41,735 nucleotides of DNA from an uncultured Sterolibacterium sp. (GCA_903904605.1 CAIVDC010000035.1:1-41735); one strand, 5' to 3'; positions 29,537 through 38,959 are shown, counted from the first letter of the stretch. Notes: generated by a model not told the origin, from the letters alone. Made by a program: numbers and translations.

Positions 29537-30007
29537 ATGTTCGAATCGACATTAGCGAAGCTCCGCGGCTTCATCGAAAGCGTCGCACCCGGCCCCGAAC
29601 TCGTCGCCCGGCGCGAGGCCATGGCCCTGCAGGCCGCCTGCTGCAGCCTGTTGATGGAAGTCGCCCGGCTCGATGCCGCAGGCCTAGAGCGCAAGCGCAA
29701 GCTCGTGTCGCAGGCGCTGCAGGAGGACTTCGGCATCCCGAACGAGGAACTGGCGCCGATGATCACGGATGCCGGCCGGCCGGAAAACCGCCTGACCTCC
29801 TACTACCGGCCGGTCTCGCTGATCAACAAGAACTGCGCGCCCGAGCAGAAGGTGCGGTTTATCGAGCGGCTGTGGAAGGTCGCGATGGCCGACGGCAAGA
29901 TCGACATGTACGAAGAGCAACTGGTCCGCACGCTTGCCGGCCTGCTCTACGTTCCGCACACCGATTTCATCCTGGCCAGGAACCGGGTGCAGCATGAGGA
30001 CGCCTGA
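29537..30007 (+). CDS. TerB-like protein
   Basis: The 156-residue all-helical protein has a TerB-type repeat: EAMALQAACCSLLMEVARLDAAG...KRKLVSQAL in the first half and FIERLWKVAMADGKID...EEQLVRTLAGLLYV in the second. The Asp/Glu pattern (ADGKIDMYEE) is the metal-binding-like feature of the family. TerB domains occur in tellurite resistance and in many unrelated stress proteins. No terC, terD or terA is nearby, so tellurite resistance should not be assumed. The ribosome binding site is weak. It converges on the response regulator gene with a 10-nt gap. Confidence 0.8.
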   Translation: MFESTLAKLRGFIESVAPGPELVARREAMALQAACCSLLMEVARLDAAGLERKRKLVSQALQEDFGIPNEELAPMITDAGRPENRLTSYYRPVSLINKNCAPEQKVRFIERLWKVAMADGKIDMYEEQLVRTLAGLLYVPHTDFILARNRVQHEDA

Positions 30008-30017
30008 ACCGGGCCGG

Positions 30018-30767
30018 TTATTCTTCGTGCCGCTGGCGCACCGAGATCACGGCGAGTTCGGTGCGCGTGTTGGCATGGAGCTTCTCCATGATGCGGCTGA
30101 CGTAGTTCTTGACCGTACCTTCGGCGAGGAACACGGTGACCGCAATCTGCTTGTTGCTCTTGCCCTCGGCGATCAGGTTCAGGATTCTTTCCTCCTTCTC
30201 GCTGAGCGTGTCGGCCGGACCATCGGCGGCCCTGGCCTGGCCGGCGCCCGGCGCAATGGCCGACGGCGCGGGACCAGTCACCTGGGCACTCGCGCGGACG
30301 TCCTCGGACCGGGACACCAGCAGCCGAAACTGATCCATCACCTTGCGCGCGATCTGCGCCGTCAGCCGGAACTCGCCGCGGTGCACCGCCCGCACCGTTT
30401 CGAGCAGTTCGTCTTCGCTCGCATCCTTGACCAGGTAGGCGTGCGCGCCGGCGCGGACCGCATCGAAGACCGCCTCTTCGGTGTCCAGCGTGGTCAGCAC
30501 CAGGACGCGCGTGTGCGGCAGCAGCAGGGTGATTTCCCGCGTGGCGGCGACGCCGCCCTTGCGCGGCATATGCAAGTCCATCAGCACGACGTCGGGACGC
30601 AGATCCGCCGCCATCTCGACCGCCTCGACACCGTCCGCTGCCTGGCCGACCACTTCCATGTCCGGCTCGACCGACAGCAGCAGCGACATCCCGCGGCGGA
30701 TCAGGGCCTGATCGTCGACCACCAGCACGCGAATGCGCGGTGCGGTGCCGGCAGCCCCCGGCCTCAC
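30018..30767 (-). CDS. NarL/FixJ-family response regulator
   Basis: DNA-binding regulator of 249 residues. The receiver domain has acidic pair VDDQ (D18, D19), phosphoacceptor D64 in LMDLHMP, T92/T93 and K114. An Ala/Pro/Gly-rich linker of about 30 residues (155-185) leads to a LuxR-type helix-turn-helix (LSEKEERILNLIAEGKSNKQ, AEGTVKNYVSRIMEKLHANTR). The start is GTG at 30767 with AGGGGAG 6 nt upstream, overlapping the stop of the 61-codon gene before it. Its partner is almost certainly the divergent histidine kinase at 31107. Targets are unknown. Confidence 0.94.
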   Translation of the reverse strand: MRPGAAGTAPRIRVLVVDDQALIRRGMSLLLSVEPDMEVVGQAADGVEAVEMAADLRPDVVLMDLHMPRKGGVAATREITLLLPHTRVLVLTTLDTEEAVFDAVRAGAHAYLVKDASEDELLETVRAVHRGEFRLTAQIARKVMDQFRLLVSRSEDVRASAQVTGPAPSAIAPGAGQARAADGPADTLSEKEERILNLIAEGKSNKQIAVTVFLAEGTVKNYVSRIMEKLHANTRTELAVISVRQRHEE

Positions 30768-30949
30768 GCGTCGCTCCCCTCGCCCGGCCGGCCCTGACTT
30801 TGCGCCCCGCCCAGCTGTTCGCGGATGCGCCCGACCACGGGCGAAGGCAGTCGCGCCGTCAGATAGTCGAGCATGGCGAAGACGGCGAGAGCCGCAGCAT
30901 CCGGCGTTATCCCGGCCTTCTTGGCGACCAGTTGTATCAACTCATCCAC
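30764..30949 (-). CDS. 61-residue helical protein, DUF2267-like, coupled to the response regulator
   Basis: GTG start at 30949 with GAGG about 9 nt upstream. The protein begins VDELIQLVAKKAGITPDAAALAVFAMLDYLTARLP-like, broken here as DELIQLVAKKAGITPDAA and AVFAMLDYLTARLPSPVV. The pattern of two short helices with an LP break resembles small DUF2267-type proteins. The Gly/Gln-rich tail is disordered. Its TGA overlaps the regulator's GTG, so the two are translationally coupled. The function is unknown; a role in modulating the two-component system is an inference from position. Confidence 0.65.
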   Translation of the reverse strand: MDELIQLVAKKAGITPDAAALAVFAMLDYLTARLPSPVVGRIREQLGGAQSQGRPGEGSDA

Positions 30950-31106
30950 TTCGATATACCTCGTCGCGGGGCGACTGCCCGGGAATCACCAGAAATGCAT
31001 CCATGAGGGCAATCTACCGGATGACCTGTCCGCTCACAAGGGCCATTCGCCATCAGATTCATGTTACTTTCGTCACTTGCAACCACGTCAAACTGCGATC
31101 CGCCTG

Positions 31107-32978
31107 ATGCGCCCGCTCCTCGCCCAGTTCGACCCACGGCGCAGCCTGGCCTCGGCCATCGGCTGGCTGGTGCTCGCCCTGGCGATCGGGCTGGCGCTGA
31201 TTTCCAGCCTGTGGGTGGACCGGATCGTGCGCAACAACCTGCTCGACCAGCGCGTCAGACAACTGGACAGTTCGGCCTACCGCTTCGCCGCCGAACTCAA
31301 TCTCCACATCGCCCTGCGCCTGCAGTCGGTGCACGCCCTGGCGACGCTGTTGGCCACCGAGATCGGCGAGGACAACCCGGCCCTGGTCCGCCGGTCGCTC
31401 GACAACCTGCAGCAAATTTCACCGGAATTCGCCTGGATAGGCGCGGCGACCCGGCAAGGCCGGCTGATGGCGACCACACGCGGCGTGGCCGAAGGGAGCA
31501 GCGTTGCCGACCGGCCGTGGTTCGCGCTCGCGCTCGCGGAACCGCAAGGGAACGATGTGCAGCTGCTGCCCCCCGAAACGGCGGCGGCCGCCGCCGCGAA
31601 CGCGGGCGAAGCCGGATCCTCCGTGCAGTTGTACGCCCCGGCGTTCGACTCAAAAGGCGATCTGCTCGGCGTCATCGGGGCGCAGCTGAGCCGGGGCCTG
31701 CTCCTGGACTTTGCCGCGAGGCTCGGGGAGAAGTGGCGCGGCGAGGCCGACACCGAAGCGCTGCTGCTGGACCGGAACGGCACGATTCTGGTCGGACCGG
31801 CGAACATGAAAGGCCGGCACTTCGAGAGCACGGCCGAAGCGACGGGCTCGTCCGAGCCGATCGTCGCGGACAAGATGACCAACGTCAGAATCGAGTGGCC
31901 GTCGCATGTCGAAGGGCTGGCCGGTGGCGGCCGCTACCTCGTGGCAAGCTCGAATACCGGCTCTTTCAGGATCCTGAACGCGCTCGGCTGGCGCGTCGTG
32001 GCCCTCCAGCCCCTGCAGGAGGCGATGCAGCCGGCGGGAATACTGCAAGCCAGGATCACCGTGGTGCTGGTCGGACTGGGCCTGCTCGCCGCCCTGCTCG
32101 GCGTGCTGACGGCGCGGCGCATCACGCGCGACCTGGAAGCCATCACACACTCGGCCGATGCCGTCCGCACCGGCGCCACGCAAAGAATCGAAGTACCCGC
32201 CGGAGACAATGAAGCGGCACGGCTGGGAAGCGCCCTGGACGAACTGCTCACCTCCCGCGAGCATGAACGCAAGGCCTTGCAGACCTTGAATGCCGAGCTG
32301 GATCAGCGCGTCGCGGAACGCACCCGCGAAATCGGGCGTCTGGCCGAGGAATCGCGTTATGCCGCAGTGGCGCGCGAGCGCCTGCAGATTGCGCGCGACC
32401 TGCATGACACCCTGGCCCATTCGATGATGGCGATGCTCAGCGAGATCCGGCTCCTGAAGAGGCTTTCGGTCGTGGATCCGGGCGCCCTGGCGGAGGAATT
32501 CAAATGCGCCGAGGAAGCGGCCCAGCAAGGGCTGGCCGAAGCCCGCGGCGCGATCGCCCAGATGCGTTTCAACCCCGTGCGCGACGCCGGGCTTGCGGCG
32601 GCGCTGGGCGCCTTCGTCAAACTGTTTGTCGAGCGCACCGGTATTCCGGTCGATTACGAAAGCGATGCCGAGGTGGGCCTCCTGGCCGATCAACGGGCGG
32701 AGGCATTGTTCCGGATTGCCGAAGAGGCGATGCGCAATATCGAACGGCATGCCGGCGCAAGCCGCGTCCGCATTTCGCTGCGCGCGCCTGGCGGCGGCCT
32801 GACCCTGACGATCACCGACGATGGCAGCGGTTTCGACGCTGCCGCGGCGAATCCCGGGCATTACGGCCTCGTCGGCCTGCGCGAGCAGGCACAGCTGATC
32901 GGCGCTCAGCTGACGATACATAGCGTCCGGCAAGAGGGCACCACGATCAGGGTGAAGCTGGCGCCGGCAATGCTCTAG
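31107..32978 (+). CDS. sensor histidine kinase with periplasmic Cache-like domain (HisKA_3 type)
   Basis: The 623-residue kinase has membrane segment 1 at about 17-36, then a periplasmic Cache-type sensor (about 40-315) containing FAWIGAATRQGRLMATTRG and YAPAFDSKGDLLGVIGAQLS. Membrane segment 2 is at 318-337, followed by a HAMP linker and a coiled coil (QTLNAELDQRVAERTREI). The HisKA_3 dimerisation helix has phosphoacceptor H433 (ARDLHDTLAHSM). The ATPase domain has an N-box EEAMRNIERHAG and G-boxes DDGSGFD and GLVGLREQA. It diverges from the regulator gene. The start is chosen at the Met just before the first membrane segment; no strong ribosome binding site is seen. The ligand is unknown. 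Confidence 0.93.
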   Translation: MRPLLAQFDPRRSLASAIGWLVLALAIGLALISSLWVDRIVRNNLLDQRVRQLDSSAYRFAAELNLHIALRLQSVHALATLLATEIGEDNPALVRRSLDNLQQISPEFAWIGAATRQGRLMATTRGVAEGSSVADRPWFALALAEPQGNDVQLLPPETAAAAAANAGEAGSSVQLYAPAFDSKGDLLGVIGAQLSRGLLLDFAARLGEKWRGEADTEALLLDRNGTILVGPANMKGRHFESTAEATGSSEPIVADKMTNVRIEWPSHVEGLAGGGRYLVASSNTGSFRILNALGWRVVALQPLQEAMQPAGILQARITVVLVGLGLLAALLGVLTARRITRDLEAITHSADAVRTGATQRIEVPAGDNEAARLGSALDELLTSREHERKALQTLNAELDQRVAERTREIGRLAEESRYAAVARERLQIARDLHDTLAHSMMAMLSEIRLLKRLSVVDPGALAEEFKCAEEAAQQGLAEARGAIAQMRFNPVRDAGLAAALGAFVKLFVERTGIPVDYESDAEVGLLADQRAEALFRIAEEAMRNIERHAGASRVRISLRAPGGGLTLTITDDGSGFDAAAANPGHYGLVGLREQAQLIGAQLTIHSVRQEGTTIRVKLAPAML

Positions 32979-32997
32979 CGGGCGGGATCAGCCGGGC

Positions 32998-34410
32998 TCA
33001 CAGCTGGAAAGCGAGCCATAACAGCAGACCTTCCGCGATCTCTCCCCAGATTCCCGGCGCCTGGGCGTGGTAGGGCGATGCGGCGGCCAGCTGCCGCTCG
33101 ATCCATTGGGAGAAGCGCCGGACATCGGTCGCTTGGTAGAAGGAAACCATCAGTTCGTAATTCAGGAACAGGCTGCGTCCATCCAGATTGGCCGAACCGA
33201 CCAGGGCGACTTCGTCATCGATCACCACGGCCTTGGCATGGATCATCCGGGGCAGGAACCAGACGCGGGCTCCCGCCGCCGTGAGTTCGCGCAGCGCGCG
33301 GTGCCGGGCAAAGTCCGCCAGGCGATGGTTGGATTTCTTCGGCATCAGCAGATCGACAGCGACCCCGCGGCGGGCGGCCAGGGTCAGCGACATGAGCAGC
33401 GTCGGATCGGGCACGAAATAAGGCGTCACCGCCATGATCCGTTTTCGCGCGATGAAGAAGCCCGAGACCAACAGCGTGTAGAGCGTGTCGTCGATCTGGT
33501 CCGGGCCGCTGGCAATCAGTTGCCCGAGGGCGGTTCCGGGCGGACCCTTGCTGTCCGGTGCACCGGGGTCGGGACGGCCGCTCCGCGTGGCGAATGCCCA
33601 ATCCTGTTCGAACTGCCCCCGCGCCTGCAGGGCCAGCGGGCCATGGAGATCGAAGCTGAGGTCAACCCAGGGAAGGCTGTGGCGGCCGGATGCCGCGTCG
33701 CCTTCGAAATACTCGGTCGCGAGATTCCGGCCCCCGCACCACAACCACTCTCCATCGGCGATGACCATCTTGCGGTGATTGCGCAGGTTGGTGCGGCCGC
33801 GCAAGGTCGAGCGAAAAGGCGGCACGAACAGCGCGACCGCCACGCCTTCCGCCGACAGGCTCTTGAAGTCGGTGTGGCGGCCGAGATAGGCGCCGACGCC
33901 ATCGACCAGCAATCTCACGCGCAGGCCGTCCCGAGCCCTGCGCTTGAGGCACTGGGCGACTTCCTCGCCCAGGCCGTCCCGCGCGAACACGAAGGTGCAC
34001 AAGTCCAGCGTCCGCGTTGCGCCGTCGATCACCTGCCGCAGCGCCTGCAGGGCTTGCCTGCCGTCTTCGTGCAGGTTCAGCTGCCGGTAGCTCGAGGCAG
34101 GGGGAAGATTCATCGCGGCGGCCAGTTGCTGTGTCCTGGCCGGGGGAGGCTCCGGAGCCGATGCCGGCGTGACCAAGGGCAGGCGATGGACGACCGCCCG
34201 CTCGGTTCCCACCTTGCGCCTGCCGAATATCAGGTAGAGCGGCAGTGCGACATAAGGCAGCAACACGAGCGCGACGACCCATGCCACCGCCGCGGAGGGA
34301 TGGCGGCGCTGCTGCAGGGTATGCGAGGCGGTGACATAGATCCCCAGACCCAGTATCACGAGCAGGCCGTGAAGCGTCAACCAATGGCCGACGAGGGTCT
34401 CGGGCATCAT
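32998..34410 (-). CDS. cls: cardiolipin synthase-like phospholipase D protein
   Basis: The 470-residue membrane enzyme has two N-terminal membrane segments (about 8-28 and 42-62). Its two HKD motifs are H212-K214-D219 (NHRKMVIAD) and H391-K393-D398 (IHAKAVVIDD followed by GSANLDGRS). This is the ClsA-type layout for making cardiolipin from phosphatidylglycerol. The start could be the first or second ATG (34410 or 34407); AAGG precedes both. It lies 6 nt after the cbpM stop and converges on the kinase gene. The linkage to cbpA-cbpM and the N-ATPase operon is unusual. Confidence 0.92.
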   Translation of the reverse strand: MMPETLVGHWLTLHGLLVILGLGIYVTASHTLQQRRHPSAAVAWVVALVLLPYVALPLYLIFGRRKVGTERAVVHRLPLVTPASAPEPPPARTQQLAAAMNLPPASSYRQLNLHEDGRQALQALRQVIDGATRTLDLCTFVFARDGLGEEVAQCLKRRARDGLRVRLLVDGVGAYLGRHTDFKSLSAEGVAVALFVPPFRSTLRGRTNLRNHRKMVIADGEWLWCGGRNLATEYFEGDAASGRHSLPWVDLSFDLHGPLALQARGQFEQDWAFATRSGRPDPGAPDSKGPPGTALGQLIASGPDQIDDTLYTLLVSGFFIARKRIMAVTPYFVPDPTLLMSLTLAARRGVAVDLLMPKKSNHRLADFARHRALRELTAAGARVWFLPRMIHAKAVVIDDEVALVGSANLDGRSLFLNYELMVSFYQATDVRRFSQWIERQLAAASPYHAQAPGIWGEIAEGLLLWLAFQL

Positions 34411-34416
34411 TCGACC

Positions 34417-34746
34417 TTATTTCGTCGGCCAGGCAGACCCGAGCCGCTGCAGCCGCGCCTGCAAGGCGGCAATTTCATCAAGCAGGTCCAGCGCCAGCGC
34501 GACGCCGGGCGGGTTGAGCTCCAGGTCGCGGGTGAGCGACAGGGCCAGCCGCGCCCGGCGCAGGGACTGGCCGGCGAAGCGCCATTCCGTCGGCGCTTCG
34601 CCTATCGGTTCCAGCACGCCTTCGGACACCCAGCTCATCACGTACTCCTCGGAGACGCGGCAAGCCTGACACAGTTCCACCAGCGTCAGGTGGATTTCCT
34701 CCTCGACGACCGGCCCGCAGGCCGGTTCCGTATGTTTCTTGCTCAT
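34417..34746 (-). CDS. cbpM: chaperone modulatory protein CbpM
   Basis: The 109-residue partner that binds the J domain of CbpA and inhibits its co-chaperone and DNA-binding activity. The sequence shows the CbpM pattern LTLVELCQACRVSEEYVMSW, GVLEPIGE and RFAGQSLRRARLALSLTRDL, ending in a coiled helix (LLDEIAALQARLQRL). The start at 34746 overlaps the cbpA stop in ATGA form. The frame also stays open upstream, inside cbpA, but that part is not protein-like. Confidence 0.92.
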   Translation of the reverse strand: MSKKHTEPACGPVVEEEIHLTLVELCQACRVSEEYVMSWVSEGVLEPIGEAPTEWRFAGQSLRRARLALSLTRDLELNPPGVALALDLLDEIAALQARLQRLGSAWPTK

Positions 34747-35684
34747 GGCGAAACACCTTTCATGTGGGCGCGCGCGTCGAATTCGAAAGCCTTGGCCAGC
34801 GCGCGATAGGCCTCCTGCTCGCCGGCGCTGGCGGCAGGCGGCAGGACGATCGCCGGCACGACGTAGAGATCGCCCGGCGGATCGCCGGGAATGCCTTTGC
34901 CCTTCAGGCGCAACTGGCGCCCCGCCGCCGAACCGGCGGGAACGGTCAGCTGCACCGAGCCTTCGGGCGTCGGGACGGTCAGCGAACAGCCGAGCGCCGC
35001 TTCCCAGGGCGCCAGCGGCAGGTCGAGAAAGACGTCGCGGCCATCGACGCGGAATTGCGGGTGGGGATTGAAGGCGATCTCGAGATACAAGTCGCCCGCC
35101 GGCCCTTCGCCCAGGCCGGGTGCGCCCTGCCCGGCCAGGCGCAGGTGCTGGCCGGCGCGAATGCCCTTGGGGATGCCGACGTCGAGCCTGCGCTCCTTCA
35201 TGACGACGCGACCTAGCGCATCCAGTTCCGGCATGCGCAGGGAGAGGCTGCGCTGGGCGCCGCGGTAGGCGTCTTCCAGATCGATCAGCACCTTGGCGTG
35301 ACGATCCTCGCCGCGGGCATGCCTGCCGGGCCGCTGTGCCGCACGGGCCTGGCGGCCGAACAGCGCTTCGAAGAAGTCGCTGTGATCGGCGCCGTCGCCA
35401 AAGCCGCTGCCGCCGAACTCGAAGCCGGCGTCCCAGCCTGGCGGCGGCTGGAAGTCCTGCCCGGCCTGCCACTGGCTGCCCATCTGATCGTAGGCGGCGC
35501 GCTTCTCGGGGTCCTTCAGGACCGCGTAGGCCTCGCCGAGTTCCTTGAAGCGGACTTCGGCATCGGGATCCTTGCTCACATCCGGGTGATACTTGCGTGC
35601 CAGCTTGCGGTAGGCGCGCTTGATCTCTTCCTGCGTCGCACTGCGCGGCAGGCCGAAGGTCTCGTAATAATCCTTGAACTTCAT
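34743..35684 (-). CDS. cbpA: DnaJ-like co-chaperone / curved-DNA-binding protein CbpA
   Basis: The 313-residue DnaJ homologue lacks the zinc-finger domain. The J domain (1-68) contains HPD in RKYHPDVSKD. A Gly/Phe-rich linker follows (about 85-105) and then two beta-barrel C-terminal domains (GIPKGIRAGQHLRLAGQG; PAGSAAGRQLRLKGKGIPG). It works with DnaK and binds curved DNA in E. coli. It has AAAGGA before the ATG. It begins 20 nt after the atpG stop, so it probably shares the ATPase transcript, and it overlaps cbpM. Confidence 0.94.
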   Translation of the reverse strand: MKFKDYYETFGLPRSATQEEIKRAYRKLARKYHPDVSKDPDAEVRFKELGEAYAVLKDPEKRAAYDQMGSQWQAGQDFQPPPGWDAGFEFGGSGFGDGADHSDFFEALFGRQARAAQRPGRHARGEDRHAKVLIDLEDAYRGAQRSLSLRMPELDALGRVVMKERRLDVGIPKGIRAGQHLRLAGQGAPGLGEGPAGDLYLEIAFNPHPQFRVDGRDVFLDLPLAPWEAALGCSLTVPTPEGSVQLTVPAGSAAGRQLRLKGKGIPGDPPGDLYVVPAIVLPPAASAGEQEAYRALAKAFEFDARAHMKGVSP

Positions 35685-35704
35685 GCTTTTCCTTTCTGTC
35701 TTCG

Positions 35705-36592
35705 CTAGGGTGCCGTCAGCGCTTCGAAGCCGGAGATGACGTCGAACAGTTCCTCGTCGATGCCGCTCTGGCGCAGACGATGGAAGTTCCCGTTGAGTTC
35801 CTCGAGCAGTTCGTCGATGTTCTTTTCGGCGCGCTGCATCGCCGCAAGGCGGCTCGCGTTTTCGCTGGCGAGCGACTCGGCGCAGGCGCGGAACAGCGAG
35901 ACGAACAGATATTCGCTGATCAGCGCCCGCAAGGTCGCGCTGCCGCCACCCACGACCTCGGGCAGGTTCCCCGGCGGCCAGGGCAGTCCGGCCAGCCGGC
36001 GCAGCCAGGTTTCGTCGAGCGGCAGCAGTCGCTGCCCGACCGGAGCATAGACCGCTCCCGAGCTCGGGCGGTTGTAGAAGAGGTGGAGTTCGCTTGGCGC
36101 ACCCGGGCCGAGGCGCTGCTCGCTTGCGACGAGAAGCTGGCCGATCAGCGGGGTGATGGCCTTGACCGAATTGGGCACGGCGAACAGGCCGCGCGGCGGC
36201 AGTCCCGCGTCCGAAAGGCGGGCGTGCACGCGTTCGCCGACCGCCCAGACCTGCGTTTTCCCGGGAAGTGCGGCCAGCGTTTTCAGGGCAAAATCAGCCA
36301 CCACCTCGTTGAACTGTCCGACCAGTCCCTGATCCGACCCGAATACCACGGCGGCTGCGGAGACCTCACCGGTCCCGCCGCGCCTTTCGCTCATCGGCGC
36401 GCCGGGCGCGCTGTTCCGGAAGCAGATGCTCAAGCCCATCTCGACGGTACGATAGTAGTCGGCCAGAGCGTGCACCGATTGCTCGTATTGGCCGATGCTC
36501 GAAGCGGCCAGGGCTTTCATCGAACGCACGACGGCCTGGAGATCGCCGGCCCCGCTGATCTTCCGCCGCAAGCTGGCCGTCGTCTCGCTCAT
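35705..36592 (-). CDS. atpG: N-type F1Fo ATPase gamma subunit
   Basis: Central-stalk subunit, 295 residues from the ATG at 36592, which overlaps the atpA stop (ATGA). It has the N-terminal helix [20 protein letters not shown], a Rossmann-like core with [15 protein letters not shown], and a C-terminal helix [33 protein letters not shown] ending. It is shorter and more divergent than housekeeping gamma, in line with the alternate (N-ATPase) family. It is the last gene of the ATPase set, with cbpA 20 nt downstream. Confidence 0.93.
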   Translation of the reverse strand: MSETTASLRRKISGAGDLQAVVRSMKALAASSIGQYEQSVHALADYYRTVEMGLSICFRNSAPGAPMSERRGGTGEVSAAAVVFGSDQGLVGQFNEVVADFALKTLAALPGKTQVWAVGERVHARLSDAGLPPRGLFAVPNSVKAITPLIGQLLVASEQRLGPGAPSELHLFYNRPSSGAVYAPVGQRLLPLDETWLRRLAGLPWPPGNLPEVVGGGSATLRALISEYLFVSLFRACAESLASENASRLAAMQRAEKNIDELLEELNGNFHRLRQSGIDEELFDVISGFEALTAP

Positions 36593-38154
36593 GACCGGTC
36601 CCCGCGCCCGCTTGAGGCCTCCGCCCCGGGCTGGAAGGCGGCGAGCGAGCGGCGGGCGATTTCGACGATGAGCTCGCGGTCTGCGTCGCTCAACTTGTCG
36701 GCGCTTTCGAATCGCGCGCACACCTCGTCCGGGATCTTCCCGGCGGCCTCGCGCACCGCCTGCTCGGCCTCCTGCATCTGCTCGAGCGGCACCGGATCGA
36801 AGAGCTTCGCGGTCAGCGCGAGCAGGATGGCGATCTGTGCGGGCACCGGCACCGGAGCGAATTCCGGCTGCTTCAGGCAGGCCCGGATACGCTGCCCATG
36901 GACGATGATCGCGCGGGTGTTTTCATCCAGGCGGGCGCCGAAGCGGGCGAAGGTCTCCAACTCCTCGAACTGCGCATAGGCGAGCTTGAGGTCGCCCGCC
37001 GCGGCGCGGTAGACCGCGCGTTGCGCCTTGCCGCCGACACGCGAAACCGATTTGCCGACATCGACCGCAGGCAGCACGCCCAATTCGAACAGCGAGGGCG
37101 AGAGGTAGATCTGCCCGTCGGTGATGGAAATCAGGTTGGTCGGGATGTAGGCGGAAATGTTCTGCGCTTCGGTTTCGATGATCGGCAGCGCGGTCAGCGA
37201 GCCGCCGCCGAGTTCCTTGCGCAATCGCGTTGCGCGCTCCAGCAGTCGGGCGTGGATGTAGAAAATGTCGCCGGGAAACGCTTCGCGCCCGGGCGGACGG
37301 CGCAGCAGCAGGGACAGCTCGCGATAGGCGCGGGCATGATGGGTGAGGTCGTCATACACGATCAGCACGTCCCGGCCCGCTTCCATGAAAGACTCGGCGA
37401 TGCTGGTCGCGGCGTAAGGCGCGATGAAGGCGAGGCCCGGCGGGTCGTTGCCCTCGGTCACGACGAGGACGGTGTAATCCATCGCCCCCTTTTCCCGCAA
37501 AGTCGCGACGGATTTCGCCACGGCGGAGGCGCGCTGGCCGATGGCGCAATAGACGCACAGGACATCCTTGCCGCGCTGGTTGAGGATGGTGTCGATGGCA
37601 ATGGCCGTCTTGCCTGTCTGGCGGTCGCCGAGAATCAACTCGCGCTGGCCGCGCCCGACGGGAATCAGCGCATCGATGACCTTGAGCCCGGTCTGGAGAG
37701 GCACGGTGACGGGCGCGCGATCCATGATGTGCGGCGCCGCGCGTTCGATCGGCAGGCGCTTGCCCGAGGCCACCGCTCCTTTGCCGTCGAGCGGCCGGCC
37801 GAGCGGGTCGATGACCCGTCCCAGCAATTCCCCGCCCACGGCCACGTCCATCACCCGGCCGGTGCGCCGGACTTCGTCTCCCGCATGCAGATGCCAGTAT
37901 TCGCCAAGCAGCACGACCCCGATCTCGTCCGCGTCCACGTTGAACGCGATGCCGAGCACGCCGCCGGGAAACTCCACCAGTTCATCGAAACCCACGCCGG
38001 GTAGCCCCGACACCTTGGCGATGCCGGTGGCGATGCTGGTGATCCTGCCCGCTTCCCGCACCGCGAGGCGCGGCGTGAAGCGCTCCCGGGCTTCGCGCAT
38101 GCCGGCGAACGCGCTGTCGAAAACCTGCTGGAGGCCCTCAGTTGCCATGTCCAT
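36589..38154 (-). CDS. atpA: N-type F1Fo ATPase alpha subunit
   Basis: Non-catalytic hexamer subunit of 521 residues. It has P-loop GDRQTGKTA (176-184), the alpha-subunit arginine finger in [11 protein letters not shown], and the typical GVLPAVDVG. The N-terminus ([18 protein letters not shown]) diverges from housekeeping AtpA and matches the alternate-ATPase type. It overlaps the atpF stop by 17 nt and atpG by 4 nt. A second in-frame ATG two codons on is also possible. Confidence 0.95.
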   Translation of the reverse strand: MDMATEGLQQVFDSAFAGMREARERFTPRLAVREAGRITSIATGIAKVSGLPGVGFDELVEFPGGVLGIAFNVDADEIGVVLLGEYWHLHAGDEVRRTGRVMDVAVGGELLGRVIDPLGRPLDGKGAVASGKRLPIERAAPHIMDRAPVTVPLQTGLKVIDALIPVGRGQRELILGDRQTGKTAIAIDTILNQRGKDVLCVYCAIGQRASAVAKSVATLREKGAMDYTVLVVTEGNDPPGLAFIAPYAATSIAESFMEAGRDVLIVYDDLTHHARAYRELSLLLRRPPGREAFPGDIFYIHARLLERATRLRKELGGGSLTALPIIETEAQNISAYIPTNLISITDGQIYLSPSLFELGVLPAVDVGKSVSRVGGKAQRAVYRAAAGDLKLAYAQFEELETFARFGARLDENTRAIIVHGQRIRACLKQPEFAPVPVPAQIAILLALTAKLFDPVPLEQMQEAEQAVREAAGKIPDEVCARFESADKLSDADRELIVEIARRSLAAFQPGAEASSGRGDRS

Positions 38155-38956
38155 CGCCTTTCGCTGCGGAAGCCTGCTCGACGCCGGCTTCGGCCATGTC
38201 GTTCCCTTTCAGGAGATCGCCGACGCCCTTTTCCAGCGTAGCCAGAAAATCCGCGATGCTCCATGACAGCTTTTGTCCATCCGTGCTGAGTTCGATGCCG
38301 CCGACCAGTTCCGGCGCCGTCTCGAAGCGCAGCGGGATCTCGGCCGAGAAGGCTTCGTTGACCGCGCTTTGCAGCACTGCGCGCTGCGCCTCGGGCAGGT
38401 CGAACGCGCTGCGCACCACGCCCGGAGCGGACGCCGAGGCGAGGGCCTGGCCCAGGCCTGCTTTCGCCGCGACATCCATCTCGCGCAACCGCCGGGTGAA
38501 CACCTCGACCATGCGCTCTTCCAGACCGGCCGTGGCGAGGTCGGCCAGCGCCTTGCGGGCAATGGCGAACACCTCCTCGCGCGTGCGCCGGCTCAGCGTT
38601 TCGCCGAGGACTTGCAGTTCGCTTCTCAGCGCCTCATGGCGCTTGGCCGCCAGGGCGTCGGCCGCCTGCCGCGCTGCGTCGAGCAGGCGCTGACGTTCCG
38701 CCTTCGCCTCATCGCTCGCCTTGCTCAGGAGCGAGGCGCGCTGCCGGTCGAACGCCTCGTTCTTGTCCTGGAACTCGGCGCGCTCCTTTTGCGCCTCGGC
38801 CTTTTTCGCGTCGGCTTCGGCGAGCGCGGAGGCAACCCGCTTCTCCCGCGCGTCGATGGCGTCGAGAATAGGCCGGTAGAGAAAGCGTTTCAGCAACCAC
38901 ACCAGGATAAGGAAGTTCGCGACTTGCGCGACGACGGTAAACCAGTCGATCAGCAT
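38138..38956 (-). CDS. atpF: N-type ATPase peripheral stalk: b subunit with fused delta-like domain
   Basis: The 272-residue product is far longer than a usual b subunit (about 156). It has an N-terminal membrane anchor (about 5-22), then a long Ala/Glu/Lys/Arg-rich coiled coil (35-165). A C-terminal segment (about 179-250) reads like the end of subunit delta/[21 protein letters not shown], then [19 protein letters not shown]. No separate delta gene is present in the operon, so this protein probably serves both roles. It is followed by a short His/Gly tail. The gene starts 3 nt after atpE. Confidence 0.92.
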   Translation of the reverse strand: MLIDWFTVVAQVANFLILVWLLKRFLYRPILDAIDAREKRVASALAEADAKKAEAQKERAEFQDKNEAFDRQRASLLSKASDEAKAERQRLLDAARQAADALAAKRHEALRSELQVLGETLSRRTREEVFAIARKALADLATAGLEERMVEVFTRRLREMDVAAKAGLGQALASASAPGVVRSAFDLPEAQRAVLQSAVNEAFSAEIPLRFETAPELVGGIELSTDGQKLSWSIADFLATLEKGVGDLLKGNDMAEAGVEQASAAKGDGHGN

Positions 38957-38959
38957 GGC

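Noticed and set aside
29537..30007. Tellurite resistance locus
   Set aside because: Only a TerB-like domain is present; no terC, terD, terZ or related genes lie nearby.
31081..31107. Promoter for the small gene/regulator pair at TTGACG (minus strand, 31086-31091)
   Set aside because: The -35 match is good but the best -10 at 17-19 nt is poor, so it was not listed as a feature.
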